From contig JALLLT010000015.1 in assembly GCA_025266875.1 (NCBI GenBank), positions 744,001-808,000 on the forward strand: a stretch of 64,000 nucleotides of DNA, in the 5' to 3' direction. Below, in pieces: positions 25,595 to 37,034 of the stretch; within the stretch, counting starts at the first letter, position 1, and every line of letters starts with the position of its first letter. Under the pieces are notes generated by a model. That model searched no databases. It was given only the letters and a program-made list of their open reading frames with translations, and was not told the DNA's origin. The stretch is from Fennellomyces sp. T-0311. Taxonomy: Eukaryota > Mucoromycota > Mucoromycetes > Mucorales > Lichtheimiaceae. The position numbers and the translations under genes were made by a program.

Positions 25595-25872
25595 AAGTTC
25601 GCCACATAGTTGGTATTATGATATGCTTATCTTATTTTATATGTAGCATATAACTGAAAAGTATCCTACAGGAATATTTAGAGAACTTTTTACATATTCA
25701 CATAATTGATAAGGAAAGGACTTGCTCCAGTGCATTCAAAGCCATATTGACATAAAGACGATGACAAAATACCGATTTTTCAAGTCGCTGAATATTTAGC
25801 ACAACTAGATTGCGTATTAGTTATTATCGTAGCTAGTCTTCATTATTTAGTAATGTAATAATAGCAATAATA

Positions 25873-26042
25873 CAGTGTTCGCTTTATACAGCGATACAAT
25901 GGTGCAGCCCAAACTTTATCGCTATATCAAAATATCGTTATTTAAAATGGGATTTGGCAGTGATTACGTTTGGCGCATCGAAAGTTGTATCGTTATACTG
26001 AATTATCATTATATAAAATATCATTATATAAAGCGGCCACTG
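25873..26042. mobile_element. Pogo-like MITE with TA target duplication
   Basis: A 170-bp element flanked by TA on both sides (25871-25872 and 26043-26044). Its ends are imperfect terminal inverted repeats of about 24 bp: CAGTGTTCGCTTTATACAGC at the left and, read inward from the right, CAGTGGCCGCTTTATATAAT. CAGT ends and a TA duplication are features of pogo/Tigger-type Tc1-mariner elements. It carries no coding sequence, so it would have needed a transposase in trans. Confidence 0.72.
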
Positions 26043-26699
26043 TAATACATATGAATTAACCGAGAAATTTCATCTTATCATTATGGTTTTCCATTGGATA
26101 GTTAAATTATTTATACTTCCCTCAAAGAAAAATGTCATTAAGGTATGTATGTCACAGGATAGTGCACATGTCCAGAGCCTCAAGTTATAGTATACGCATA
26201 CATACCTTGCTTGAAGATACGAAATATTTTCCACTGATAACTCATGAATAAGTGTCATCAACTCTTGAACAGCGGTATGGATAAGCTTCAGTCAAGAACA
26301 ACAAGGTTGTGCCGAGTGATGACCATTTTGTACAACCTACCGGGAACCAACGTTCCCATATGCAGAGTTAACAGAGTTAATACGTAGTTTGCATCATCCA
26401 ACATTGAATTATATAAAGTGGATCAATGTCGTGCGGTTCATCCATTTTGTAGCATCCTTGCGCACCGAATGGATCCTTCACAAGTTATTTTTTAACATAT
26501 TATTGCTAACTAATTGGGATTCCGGTGTGTTTTCCCGATATTATCCAGTTCGTACGGATTGTCATTACGAGAGCTGTGCACATCGGCTTCAAATGCATCC
26601 GTTGTTCCAACAAACTGAATCGTCTCTTTTTATTATACACGGGGAAACTGATATGATGTAAATCTACATAGGGTGACTATCCGGAAAATGCGATTTTAC

Positions 26700-27235
26700 G
26701 ATTGCTGCACCCTATGCAAGGGGCACCGTTTACATTCCGGTCGTGACAAAGCCTAAAGGATTAGTGACCGAGCTCAGATCCTGACGGTCAGGAAGAGTCC
26801 GCCGGATGTTTGTATAACCAGCGGATATTTTTCTAGGTAACAAGGTGCTGAAAAAAGTAAAACTGTGCACCGATAGCTGGAAAACCACACGCGTATGGAA
26901 CACGCTTATTTCCTGTTATTGACAAGGGATCATACTTTTCTTGTGGAGCAAAGCGAAGGATCCCCACGAATGGGCACTGGGTCGAAAGAATGTTGTGCGT
27001 CATGGGGTCTTGACAGATAAGTCAATCACCGCTTGATAGATAAGCAAAGCGCTTATACCGGCGATGGCATTATGCCACAGATTCCCCAGGTACAGCATAG
27101 AGTGTTTGTAAACAGAGATCATGGATAACTTGCGGAAAGCGAGCTATGGGGTGTCCTCCGGCGCTGTGTGAGCGCTGGGCGACACCGAAAACAGATAATG
27201 CCGCCGCAAGGGCAACATAGCCGCCTGTGATTGGT
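26700..27235 (-). pseudogene. Decayed membrane-protein-like sequence, family C copy 2
   Basis: The minus strand encodes protein-like runs: ITGGYVALAAALSVFGVAQR, then a different frame MISVYKHSMLYLGNLWHNAI and AGISALLIYQAVIDLSVKTP, then EKYPLVIQTSGGLF. Stops and shifts separate them. The 26705-26900 part is homologous to 23190-23400. It looks like a pseudogene of a multi-helix protein; I cannot name the family. Confidence 0.4.
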
Positions 27236-27319
27236 TTGTGCGTCAATCGAAATAAAATTTTTATGTGTGTTGTGGGGATGGGAGCGTCGTTTCCCTTCTC
27301 TTTCCCTTATTGAAAAAAT

Positions 27320-28565
27320 ATGTCGTTCCGTGCCAGCCGTGGTTGTTACAAGTGTGGTGAACGCAAGTAGTCGTTTTTCTGTTTATGTGTTGTGTGTGAG
27401 AGCGAGAGGAGAGTGCGTGTGTGTATCTGTTCTGTTGTTGTGGCGCGTGAAAGGACGAGAGGCTTTGCAAGCGATCTGGAAACCTGGTGATTCCGTTTCT
27501 TATACTTTTTGCGATGGCATCCTTTGCGTGGATCGCCGTCCGTCAACTTGTTGGAATCTAAAAGTTTACAATCGTATGCTCTTTCTCAACTGACGTTGCC
27601 TTCAAATAAACAAGGTGTGTTTTGTGGTGAAGCGAACATGTGTCTGACTCTTGTTTTATGTTTAAACCAACAGCTGGTCACCAAGCTAAGGACTGCACCA
27701 AGTCCGAATCGGTTTGGTAAGCGAAGCATGGCCCGCGCTGCTGAATTGTGGTGTTTATACGTTCTTTTTTTTTCTGCTCTATAGCTACAACTGCAATCAG
27801 GAAGGACACATGAGCAAGGATTGGTAAGACCTGAGCGTGTTTATTATTATTGTCGTTGCTGATCCGTATATGCAGCACTGAGCCCCGTGCTGAACGTCTT
27901 TGCTACAAGTGCAACCAGCCCGGCCATTTGGTAAGCGTCAGCGTCAACCCGTTTGGCCATCTTGTAATCTTTTTCTTGTTTTCCTACACAGTCTCGCGAT
28001 TGCCCCGATGCTGCCAGCGGTGACTACGGCAGTGGCCCTGCCTGCTACACCGTAAGAAACCCTCTTATTGCAAATTAAGGTTATCATGCTGACTTTGTGT
28101 GCTAGTGCGGAAAGTCGGGTCACATTTCGCGCAACTGCCCTGAGGGTGGTAACGGTGGATACGGCGGACGCTCGTACGGCAACAACGGTGGCGGTAAGAC
28201 CTGCTACAACTGTGGCGGTTCAGGTCACATCAGCCGCGAGTAAGTGGTCGTCTTTGTACCCTGTCCTCTGTCTTCGTACTAAGTCCATGTCATTAGGTGC
28301 CCCTCTGGTCAATCTGGCCAAAAGTGCTACAACTGCGGTGTATGTATTCAACACATAAAGAGCTGGATCTTGGGAATAGATGACTGATCTTTACTACACA
28401 GAGCTTTGGCCACATTTCGCGCGACTGCGATCAGCCTCAACAGGATAAGGTGTGCTACAAGTGCCAGAAGCCTGGTCACATCGTAAGTTTTGCTTGAACG
28501 GACTGGATCGTGTCTATTTTTGCTAACAATGAGTGTTCTAGTCCCGTGACTGCCCTGAAGCCTAA
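27320..28565 (+). CDS. GIS2: CNBP/Gis2-type nucleic-acid-binding protein with seven CCHC zinc knuckles
   Basis: Nine exons totalling 522 nt give 173 residues with seven C-x2-C-x4-H-x4-C knuckles: CYKCGEPGHQAKDC, CYNCNQEGHMSKDC, CYKCNQPGHLSRDC, CYTCGKSGHISRNC, CYNCGGSGHISREC, CYNCGSFGHISRDC and CYKCQKPGHISRDC. A Gly/Tyr/Arg-rich RGG-like linker lies between knuckles four and five. Yeast Gis2 and animal CNBP have the same seven-knuckle plan; they bind single-stranded RNA/DNA, associate with polysomes and affect translation and stress granules. The first intron (27363-27673) begins GCAAGT, not GT; only this splice completes the first knuckle and keeps the coding length divisible by three. Other introns are GT-AG and about 50-70 nt. 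An ATG at 27320 starts the protein (MSFRASRG). Confidence 0.95.
27363..27673 (+). other. GC-AG first intron of the CNBP/Gis2 gene, 311 nt
   Basis: The donor reads C|GCAAGT, the usual consensus of GC-AG introns, and the acceptor is CAG|CT at 27673. It rebuilds a proline codon (C+CT) in the knuckle CGEPGH. It is about five times longer than the gene's other introns and G/T-rich, with runs of GTGTGT. Weak donors of this type can be sites of regulated splicing; that is inference. Confidence 0.85.
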
Positions 28566-29102
28566 AAAACTCTCCTCTTTCTCTTTTGCCAAAAACCAAC
28601 AGCAGCTCGCTCTTCTTTTGTTGTTTCGATGATCATACAAGTGTACATACTTTTGTCGTTTAGGCACCAATATCGAAGAAAAAAAAAGTAAACCATATGC
28701 GGTTCATCAGCATTCTTTTTTTTGTTTGCAAAACACAAAAGCCTTTGTTGCTTGCAAACTTTGACTTATGTGGTTGTGTATGTGCATCTGGATGCGTTGC
28801 TATGACTGATATGTTGCCATGGCGGAATTCTGGATGGTGGTATGTGGGGCGTGTGTAAAATAGTCTAAAAAGCCACCTGTGAAATGGGGTGGATGGATGG
28901 CAGAGAGCTTATTAAACCCCGCAAAACAAGTTCGCTTCTCCCAGCAGGCAGAACCAAATATCCTTTATAACCACGCTCTTTGAAAACAACACCGCGAAGG
29001 GTGCTCCTTTTGTTTTTTTTCTTTCCCTTTTCCCTTCTCCGTGTGAAAGTAAGTCCGTTTCGTTCTATGCGCCATGCATAATGCTGACCACAAACCGTAG
29101 TC
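28566..29102 (+). other. Intergenic: Gis2 3' region and Clu1 promoter
   Basis: A run of A after the Gis2 stop and T/G-rich sequence follow, then pyrimidine-rich CTTTCCCTTTTCCC at about 29020-29036, close to the Clu1 start at 29103. No coding frame supported. Confidence 0.4.
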
Positions 29103-32100
29103 ATGGCCGACAAAGTCGAGCAACAGATCCCTTCAGACAACGTAGACAAGCGATCGGAAGAACCGATCGCGTCTGACGTCCAGCCAACAGCTGAGGCAGA
29201 AGAAAGTAAGACGAGGAAGCAGTTCACGAGGCGTATTAAGGTTTACCAGGGGCATACAACTGACAGCATAAAATAACTTAGTGGTAGCCGAAGAAACGTT
29301 TCAGTTGACGATCAAATTGCCTGGTGGCAAGGGCTCTGATATCAAGATCATCGTGAGTCTGATATATTCATGTTGTGCAAACAGAAACGGCTCAGGCTAA
29401 TGGTCTTTGGTGTAGGCGAGCCCACGGGAGGCGATTCATGACATCAAACAGTCGGTGATGGAGTCACCCGAGACCTGCGCTCACTCGTGCTTCTATCTGG
29501 CTTTGAATGGCAAGCGTCTAAACGATTTCGCGGAACTCGGAGAGATCGAAGGCATGACGACCGAGACCGAGCTCCAGCTGGTGGAAGGTATGGACAGTCT
29601 TGCGTGGTGGAGGGATGTTGGCAATACTCATTCGGGAACGGAATTGTAGACACGTATACCGAGCGTGATGTCCGTCTCCATATCAACCGTCTTCGCGATT
29701 TGTTGGGTGGTCCGTACAAAGCCAACCCTTCTGCTGTGGGCATTGATTCTGGCATTTCATATTTGACAGCTGTCACCGGCGAAATTGGTATGAAAACTAG
29801 AAAACCTTATTTATGAAGCCGTACTGAAATGGCAGATGTGGCTGCAAATAGACGAAGAAATCGTGCCTGAGAGCGAGAGAAAGGTGGAGGATCTGTTCTC
29901 CAAGGATCCTATCCCAGAACACGCCTTTACGGATGCCGATCTGAATGCTTCTTCCAAGCTGTCCGAGTTTGTACCACCTACATTTCAGCGACTGGCGCCG
30001 CAGTGCCTCAAGAGCCTGACTCTGTCCGGTTGGAACCCCGTTCCCCACGCGCGTCGCTTGAAGGGTGATCTCCTTTACTTGACCGTCTCTACTCTGGAAA
30101 ACGAGAATTTCAACATCACCGCATCGACGCAAGGTTTCTTCGTCAACAACTCCAACAATGCCAAATTCGACCCTAGCCGCAAATCGGGTGGCAAAAAGAT
30201 GCAAGCGCACTCGTTGATCAAGCTGTTGCAGCAAGTATCCGGGCAGTTCGCCACCAACTTTACTGCTTTGCAAGACTTCATTACTCGTCATCACATGTTG
30301 GAGGTGCTGCCTGTGAACACCTATTTCCCCGCACACCCTTGGGCTGTGCAAGCACCCGAACATGTGTTCGATCCCGCCAGACCTGCCGAACCTTTGCTTA
30401 ACTTTGGCTCCGATGCTGTTGAATCGCTCCGTGACTGGAACGATGAACTGCAATCGCACCGTGAATTGCCCAAGACCAACTTGCAGGAACGTGTGTTGCG
30501 TGAGCGTCTGGTCAACAAGGTTCAGTCCGAATTCACTGAGGCTGCCGTGCGTGGTGCCGTGGCCGTCGTCAATGGCTCGGTTGTTCCATTGAACCCACTC
30601 GAACCTGAGGATGCCCACATGTACGTGTACAACAACATCTTTTTCAGCAAGGGCAATGATGGTCGTGGCACGTTTGAGGCACTTGGCGCAGATGAAGCAG
30701 CCCACGTGGCAACTGGCAAGGATTTGGAAGGTGTCAAGATTTTCAACAGCGTTGATGCGGCTGGTCTGTACACGCTTGGCAGTGTGATTGTGGATTACAA
30801 GGGTGTCCGTGTTGTTGCTCAAAGCATTGTGCCTGGCATTTTCCGCCGCCAGGACGAAAACTCGATCGTCTATGGTTCGGTCGACAATGGTGCTCAAATC
30901 TCGGCTGATCCAAAGTTCCATGAAACCATTGGCAACGAGATTGCCAAGTCGCTCCATTTGTCGGAACACGCTTTGCTGGATGACAGCAAGCAAGAAACCA
31001 AGTTGTATACTTCCCAGGAAACCAAGGGTCTTCTTGGTGCCGACGGCCGTCGCTACCTTCTCGATCTTTACAGACTCAACCCCGTGGATATTGAATTCCA
31101 AGAAAAGGAGTGCGTTGAAAAGGATGGCACACCTGCGTACCCTCACAAGATGACCTTGTTGCGTCCTGAATTGATGGGCTTGTACTGGGAACACCGCTTC
31201 AGAGAATGGGTCAAGGCCAAGACCGAAGAAATCAAGAAGGAAAGACAGCTCGCCAACGGTGGTGAAGAGAAGAAGCCTTCCGAGGAAAAGTCCGAGTCTG
31301 AAGAGGAGCCCAAGACGGAAGAATCGGAAGAAGCCAAGGAGGAAAAGAAAGAAGAAGAGGAAGAAGATATCAAGATTGACGTTAGCGAGTTCAAGCTCAC
31401 CTTCAACCCCGATGTCTTCACTTCTGCAAAGCTTGGTGGTGATGCTGAAACTATCAAGGAACAAGAACAGGCTGTTCGCGATGCTTCCAAGTTCTTGAAT
31501 GAAGAAATCATTCCCAGTTTGGTCCTTGACTTTGCTTCCTATGCCATTTCTCCTCTTGATGGTGATGCTTTGACCAAGGCCATGCACCGTCGCGGTATCA
31601 ACATGCGCTACTTGGGCAAGGTTGCCGAACTTGTTGCCCTCAGCGAAGACAAGCGTATCGAGCATATCCAACAACTGGCTACCCAAGAGATGATTGTCCG
31701 TTGCTGCAAGCGTATTTTGCGCAAGTACTTGGCTGATTGCTCACTTGAGGAAACCTCCGCCTGTGTGTCTCACTTCCTGAACTGTCTGTTTGGCCGAGAA
31801 GTCAATGCCAAGCCCAAGCCTGAACTTCCTGAAGGCAAGACCCGCAACGATTATGCATGGGCCATGCTTTCACCCAACATGCTCGAATCAGAACTCAAGC
31901 AACAGGTGCTCCGTCGTTTCCGATACAAGCTTGCTGATGACTATTTCAGCTCAATCAAGCCATTGCCCACTCTGCGTGAATTCTGTTTGCGTGTTGGTAT
32001 TCAGCTTGAAGCTCGTGACTACCGCTTCAAGGCATACACCGAGGAAGAACGCGCGGCTATTGCTGCTGAAGAATCTGCCAAGGCTCGCATCAAGGACCAA

Positions 32101-33445
32101 CAGCAACGTCAAAGCAGCCGTAGCAAGCGTGGTAACAAGAATAAGAACAAGGAAGAACATACCACACGTGCACGTCGCAGCACTACCTTTATCGCTGAAG
32201 ATATTCAGAACGTCATGCCAACTGTTAAGCAGGCTACTGGCAGAGTAAGTGTTTTTTTTTGAAATGCATAGAATAATGTAGAACCGGGCTCTAAATGTAC
32301 TATTTAGAGTGTCTTCGCTGAGGAAACGTTTGAGGCTGGCAAAATGAGCTTGGCTCAAGGTCACCGACAGCTTGGTCTCGAGCTCCTGTTGGAGTCCCTT
32401 ACCCTTCACGAGCAAACCTATGGTTTCTTGCACCCCGAGACTAGCAAGTGCTATGCTACTCTTGCTATGATCTATCACCACGGCGAAGATCGCGAAGCTG
32501 CATTGGATCTCCAGCGCAAGGCAGTTATTGCTGCCGAACGTACAAATGGTGTTGACCACCCTGAAACCATCCATCACTATGTATGTAATTATTATTATGT
32601 TTGCTTTTTATGAAATCAACTGACGTATTTTTGTAGCTCAACCTTGGTCTTTTCGAACATGCTGCAGGTCGAACCAAACTTGCACTTCGTTACCTGAAAC
32701 ACGCATTGTTCTACTGGGATTTGGTATATGGTCCTGGCCATCCTGATTCTGCTACTGCCGACGTAAGTTTCCTTTTTTTTTTTACTTCTGAAAACAGACT
32801 TAATGGGTGGCTAGATATCTTAATAATGTCAACATAGAACAATGCCGGTGTCATGCTTCAATCTTTGCGCGACTATCCTACCAGCACCAAGTTCTTCGAA
32901 CGTGCTTGTGCCACACAAGAAAATATTCTTGGCAAAGACCACGTCTTGACCGCAACTGGTTACCATGTTCTGGCCAAGGCCTACACTTTCTTGGGCGACT
33001 TTAACAAGGCGCTCAACGTTGAACGCACTGCATTCGGCGTCTTTGAAAAGAAGGTACGGTCCTTTTTCCAAGAACATAAGTGAATGTATGACTAATGGTT
33101 TTCAATAGCTGGGTGCTGAGGATCCACGAACAAAGGAGAGCGATATGTGGCTCAAGGAATTGACATCAAATGCATTGCTATCTGTAAGTGTCTTTTGCAA
33201 TAACCAATCGCAATAATAATATTTATACTTATTCATAGGCTCAGCGAGCACGAGAGCAAGCAGCACAGTCCGCAGTTCGACCATCTGGAGCAACAGCTGC
33301 TGTAGTACCCAATGGTAATGCACAGCAAGCCTCGCAACAACCAGGTGAAATGCCTATTGAGGACGTTTTACAATATATCAATGGTGATTCTTCACGAACA
33401 ACCCCACGAAAAGGCAAGAAGAAGTCGCAAAACAAACGCCATTAG
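29103..33445 (+). CDS. CLU1: Clustered-mitochondria protein Clu1 (eIF3-associated Tif31)
   Basis: A plus-strand gene with about ten introns; a long central exon (29852 to about 32245) encodes most of the protein. The N-terminal ubiquitin-like CLU_N region shows TFQLTIKLPGGKGSDIKIIA and FYLALNGKRLNDFAELGEI. The central CLU domain follows (KGDLLYLTVSTLENENFNI; RRYLLDLYRLNPVDIEF), then a Lys/Glu-rich insert (about 31200-31370), an eIF3p135-like part (HRRGINMRYLGKVAEL), and C-terminal TPR repeats (YGFLHPETSKCYATLAMIYH). The tail is basic (RKGKKKSQNKRH). Clu1 keeps mitochondria dispersed and binds mRNAs for mitochondrial proteins; in yeast it co-purifies with eIF3. The intron at 29788-29851 uses the second AG, rebuilding GAC and giving TGEIDEEIVPESE. 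A 629-codon open frame on the opposite strand is a shadow of this exon. Confidence 0.93.
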
Positions 33446-34381
33446 AAAGACTTTATAGAAAGTTCACAAATGACACCCGAAAATAACTGTAATTTTGAAT
33501 CGCACATTTAGTATAAATATAAAAAAAGCATCTTTTGCATTTGTACCAATGGAATTAAAAGTAGAAAGTCACTCTTTTTGTACATAGATACTTGGTTATT
33601 CCCGTTACATGTTCGGCCATCATGTATAAATAAAGTTCATAGCAAAAAATGGCAGTTTGTTAAGACAGCTTACTGTCTCACCTTCATATGTGTAATTAAT
33701 ACGCTGAGGCATTGGCTGTTTCAACTGACGACTTATCGTTTAGTTGAGAGTGCTTTCCGGTTCACGCATGATGCTATGTTCCAAATGCTCATTGGCACGA
33801 GGCAGAAATTATTGGTGTCATTGCTCCGTCGCGTTTATGACATCAAAGCACATGTCTGAGATAGCTTGGATACGTACGATAGTTCTCACCATGGTATATA
33901 GTGCTTTTCTAACTAAATGTATGTTTATTATTGATGACCTGGTGAGTGGATCGAAACCACGACAACAGTCCATAGAATTATAACATTCACCGACTCTTTA
34001 GAAAAGCAGATTACATAAATCGTGATCAGATTACGCCACGTACGATCGGCAAAGGCACGATCATTTTCATTCACCTTGCATGATTTTACTCGCTTTAAGA
34101 TTCGACCTCAGCATTACACAAGTAGATCCCTGTCATATGACAGGTGTATCTATCCAGCCATACATATAAGTGATTAGACCATGACACAATGACACTCATG
34201 CAGGCTGAAAGCTGCCAGAAAACGTATCTATTACCAAAGAAAAGTAGCAAATAAACAAAACAACGGTTGCAGTACGTACTCTATAAAAAAAGATGAATTT
34301 ATATAATGAAGTGCGTTGTAATACATTGTAATTTTAAAGATATATAAAAGACGGTATACATATTTAAGAAGAAATATTTGA
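33446..34381. other. Convergent intergenic region, no gene recognised
   Basis: This lies between the stops of two convergent genes. Open frames are short and unconvincing. A T-arm-like sequence occurs near 33943-33962 on the minus strand but no tRNA can be folded around it. Otherwise AT-rich with nothing identifiable. Confidence 0.45.
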
Positions 34382-37034
34382 TCACATAATTACACAACTG
34401 CTCGATTGGGGTCGAATGTCACGTTTGGTGCCTTCGTGTTGTTGGCGGGTCATGGAATTGGTCTTTTGTAGTCGCTCGAGAGCTCCGACATGGCCCTTGG
34501 CTGCTGCTCTGCGATAGTAGTCCTGTGCGTACGCATAGTCGCGCAACACGCCAATGCCAGCTTCATAGTACCAGCTACAATATACTGTGAGCTAAAAGTT
34601 GTGTGCCAGATTTAGGACGGAACTTACCCTAATAAAAACATGGCTTCATCCAATCCTTGATCTGCTGCCTTTTGACACCAACTGAACGCCGCATCTTCGT
34701 TCCTAACGGTTGCTTGCAGCCATCCAGAAACATCACGCGCCAGGCGGTCGTCTTCGGTAAGGATATCATTGGGCCCACGACAACCACGATTATACAGTCG
34801 GCTCAAACCAAGCATGGCTTGTGGATGGCTATGCTCGCGCGCTGCCAAGTCATAGTACCCGAAGCTCTTGGCAAGATGCATGGGTGCACCGTACAGCCCG
34901 TATTCGTATATAAACGCAATTCTGGACTGCGCATGACTATATCCTAATTGGGCCGAACACTCGAAATATCGTAAAGCGGCAAGCTCACCGCCGTACCTGT
35001 GGAGCACTTCTCTATTTTCCGAAACAGCAGTATGAGTGGACCATGCTTGTCGAAGATGAGTTGTATGAGGATTGGATACATACACTGGGATGTCTGCCTT
35101 GGGGTATTTGTTCGTCAAGATAAGACCAAAGGTGTAAGGTGGTTCGGGACATGCTTCATTTGCGTTCTCAGCTGCCTGGGCTAAGAATTCCAATCCAAGT
35201 GACATGTTCTGCCGTTGACCGAACTCTCCATGGAGATGAATTTTTGCCATGCGCTATAAAACCATGTCAACCGGACCCATGAATGAGCTGGTATTGTCGA
35301 ACTTACGTAGACCGCGCCAACGACACCCTTATCGGCTGCTCCCCTGTAATTCAAAAATGCTTGCCGCATATCACCCGCTTTTTCGTAAGCCAGTGCCACG
35401 GCATACATGGCTTCGGAAATGCCATCGCTGGCAGCCACTTTGTACAACTTGAACGCTTTGGTCGAATTCTTCGAGAATCCATACTTGCCATTGTCTATCC
35501 ACGTTGCCTGCAGATACGCCGCCTCGCCCACATCCTGCTTTGACAATCGCTTGATCCAGCGTACACCTTCGTCCTCCAGCATCTTTTTCTTGCGGCGTTC
35601 AGAGTCATTCAGGCGATGAGTGGCGGTCGAGTGATTCGCTGGCGCCGACGAGGACGCGACAGGTGCTGATCGAACGCTATCCATTGATGAGCGCGAGGTG
35701 GTCGAGAGGTATCCATCCATCGACATGGGCCGGGGCACATCACTGCCAGAGGAGGAAAGCGAGGCGACACTGGCATTGCTGCTCAAGGCTTCGGAAGGCA
35801 GACGGCGTGAATGCAAAGGCACGGACACATCGCGTCCGCCGTCGTACAGCTCGGCAATTTCCAACAGATACTTTGCGTAGCTGAGCTGGATCATGGGATC
35901 GCCGGTCTTTTCTGCCATAGTGCGGTAGATTTTAATCGCGTCCGGATGATTCGTCAGACTGTATGATGCCTTGGCGTATTTCGACACTTGCGTCTTGGGT
36001 TTCGACTGACCGTTGGCTTGGATGAACTTTCCTTGAGCATATGTCGGCGACATGCCTATATGGCGGGGCGGTGGAAACGGTTGATAGCCGTACGCCGTGG
36101 ATGGAGACCGACCTGTTGCTGGGAGGGCGGGCGGCGGCGGACGTGGTCTGGTGAGAATTTGTCTGTTGGGAACAAAATGGCGCTCTTCTACTTTGGTTGA
36201 TTCGGCACGACCGCCCGGAGACGGAAACGGAGAGTCTTCCGAGGAGGAAGGTTGGCGGTACGTATCCAAACTCGTTCGAGACCGGTCAACGAACGAAGCC
36301 GGGGATACCATGCCTGAGTCGTTGCCAGCCAGCACCACCGATGTTTTGATCGTCGGTACCCGCGGTATGATCTGCTCCGTCATCTCATCTTCCATCACCT
36401 TGGATTGTCGATTTTTGCCGCTGTTCTGTCGCGCCACTCCTTCCTGGGTCGATGCAATCTTCCAGCCTTTGGCATACCAATGCCCGCCCACTGGGGTTGC
36501 TGCGGCGTTATCTGATGACGAACGGGAGGAACCTGTTGAGGGAGGTGTGGACAGTGCGTGTGCAGGAGGAGGCGGTGGCGGCGATGTTGAAGAGGAAGCA
36601 GGGGCTGGCTCATGGTTACCCCTGCCACTAGTTGACACGTCGTTGCTTGGCAAGTCTTCTGGCTCGTCGTCGTCGTGCTCCTGGTAATGGATAACCTCCT
36701 CGTCATCTTCGTCTTCGCTGGAGGAGCTGCTGGGTGGGTCTGGGTTGACTACTCGAAAGGTCATCCGATGTTGCTGCGTCGGACTATGCTCGTCTATTGA
36801 TGACTGGGAGGACAAGCTTATCTTGTCCATGGTAATAGTGGTGTTACTGGTGATCGTCTCGTCGACTTGGGATTCCTTGGGCGACATGCTGAAGTAGCCG
36901 AACGAGGAATTGCGACCGACCTGCCGTGATTTCTTTTGTCGAGCATCGCTGCCATACCATGCCCGTGCTGACGGTAATAGGAATGACAGCGCCTTGCGAG
37001 GCTTACTGACACTTCGTTCAGGCACGTCAACCAT
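34382..37034 (-). CDS. SKT5: Chitin synthase activator Skt5/Chs4, Sel1-repeat protein with CVIM CaaX box
   Basis: Three exons on the minus strand. The N-terminal third is Ser/Pro/Asp-rich and probably disordered. From about residue 390 a run of Sel1-type (SEL1L) alpha-repeats begins: YAKASYSLTNHPDAIKIYRT, AAYLQATWIDNGKYGFSKNS, AFKLYKVAASDGISEAMYAV, YRGAADKGVVGAVY, FGYYDLAAREHSHPQAMLGL, CQKAADQGLDEAMFLLG, and a final repeat in the last exon. The protein ends in SSSCVIM, a CaaX farnesylation motif; yeast Skt5/Chs4 also ends with a CaaX box. Skt5 activates chitin synthase III and tethers it to the septin ring and bud-neck membrane, so this protein should act at the plasma membrane in cell-wall growth. 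The ATG at 37034 (MVDVPERSV) was chosen; the open frame runs a few codons further upstream but without an ATG. Confidence 0.92.

Larger units (their letters stand above)
21710..27319. other. Gene-poor region with repeats and decayed genes
   Basis: Over 5 kb without an intact gene. It contains degenerate membrane-protein fragments on the minus strand (22690-24303 and 26700-27235), one decayed repeat-family copy (25174-25594), a pogo-like MITE (25873-26042), and a small inverted repeat near 22521-22566. The segment 24310-25170 holds nothing I can identify. The first few hundred bases upstream of 21709 contain the Rap-GAP gene promoter. Confidence 0.5.

Noticed and set aside
29797..31686. 629-codon open frame on the minus strand
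   Set aside because: It lies exactly opposite the long Clu1 exon, has a composition typical of antisense reading of codon-biased coding sequence, and shows no domain.
33935..34010. tRNA-like T-arm (GTGGTTTCGATCCAC) on the minus strand
   Set aside because: No acceptor stem, D-arm or anticodon arm of the right spacing could be folded around it; the best acceptor pairing gives only a 57-nt molecule with mismatches.
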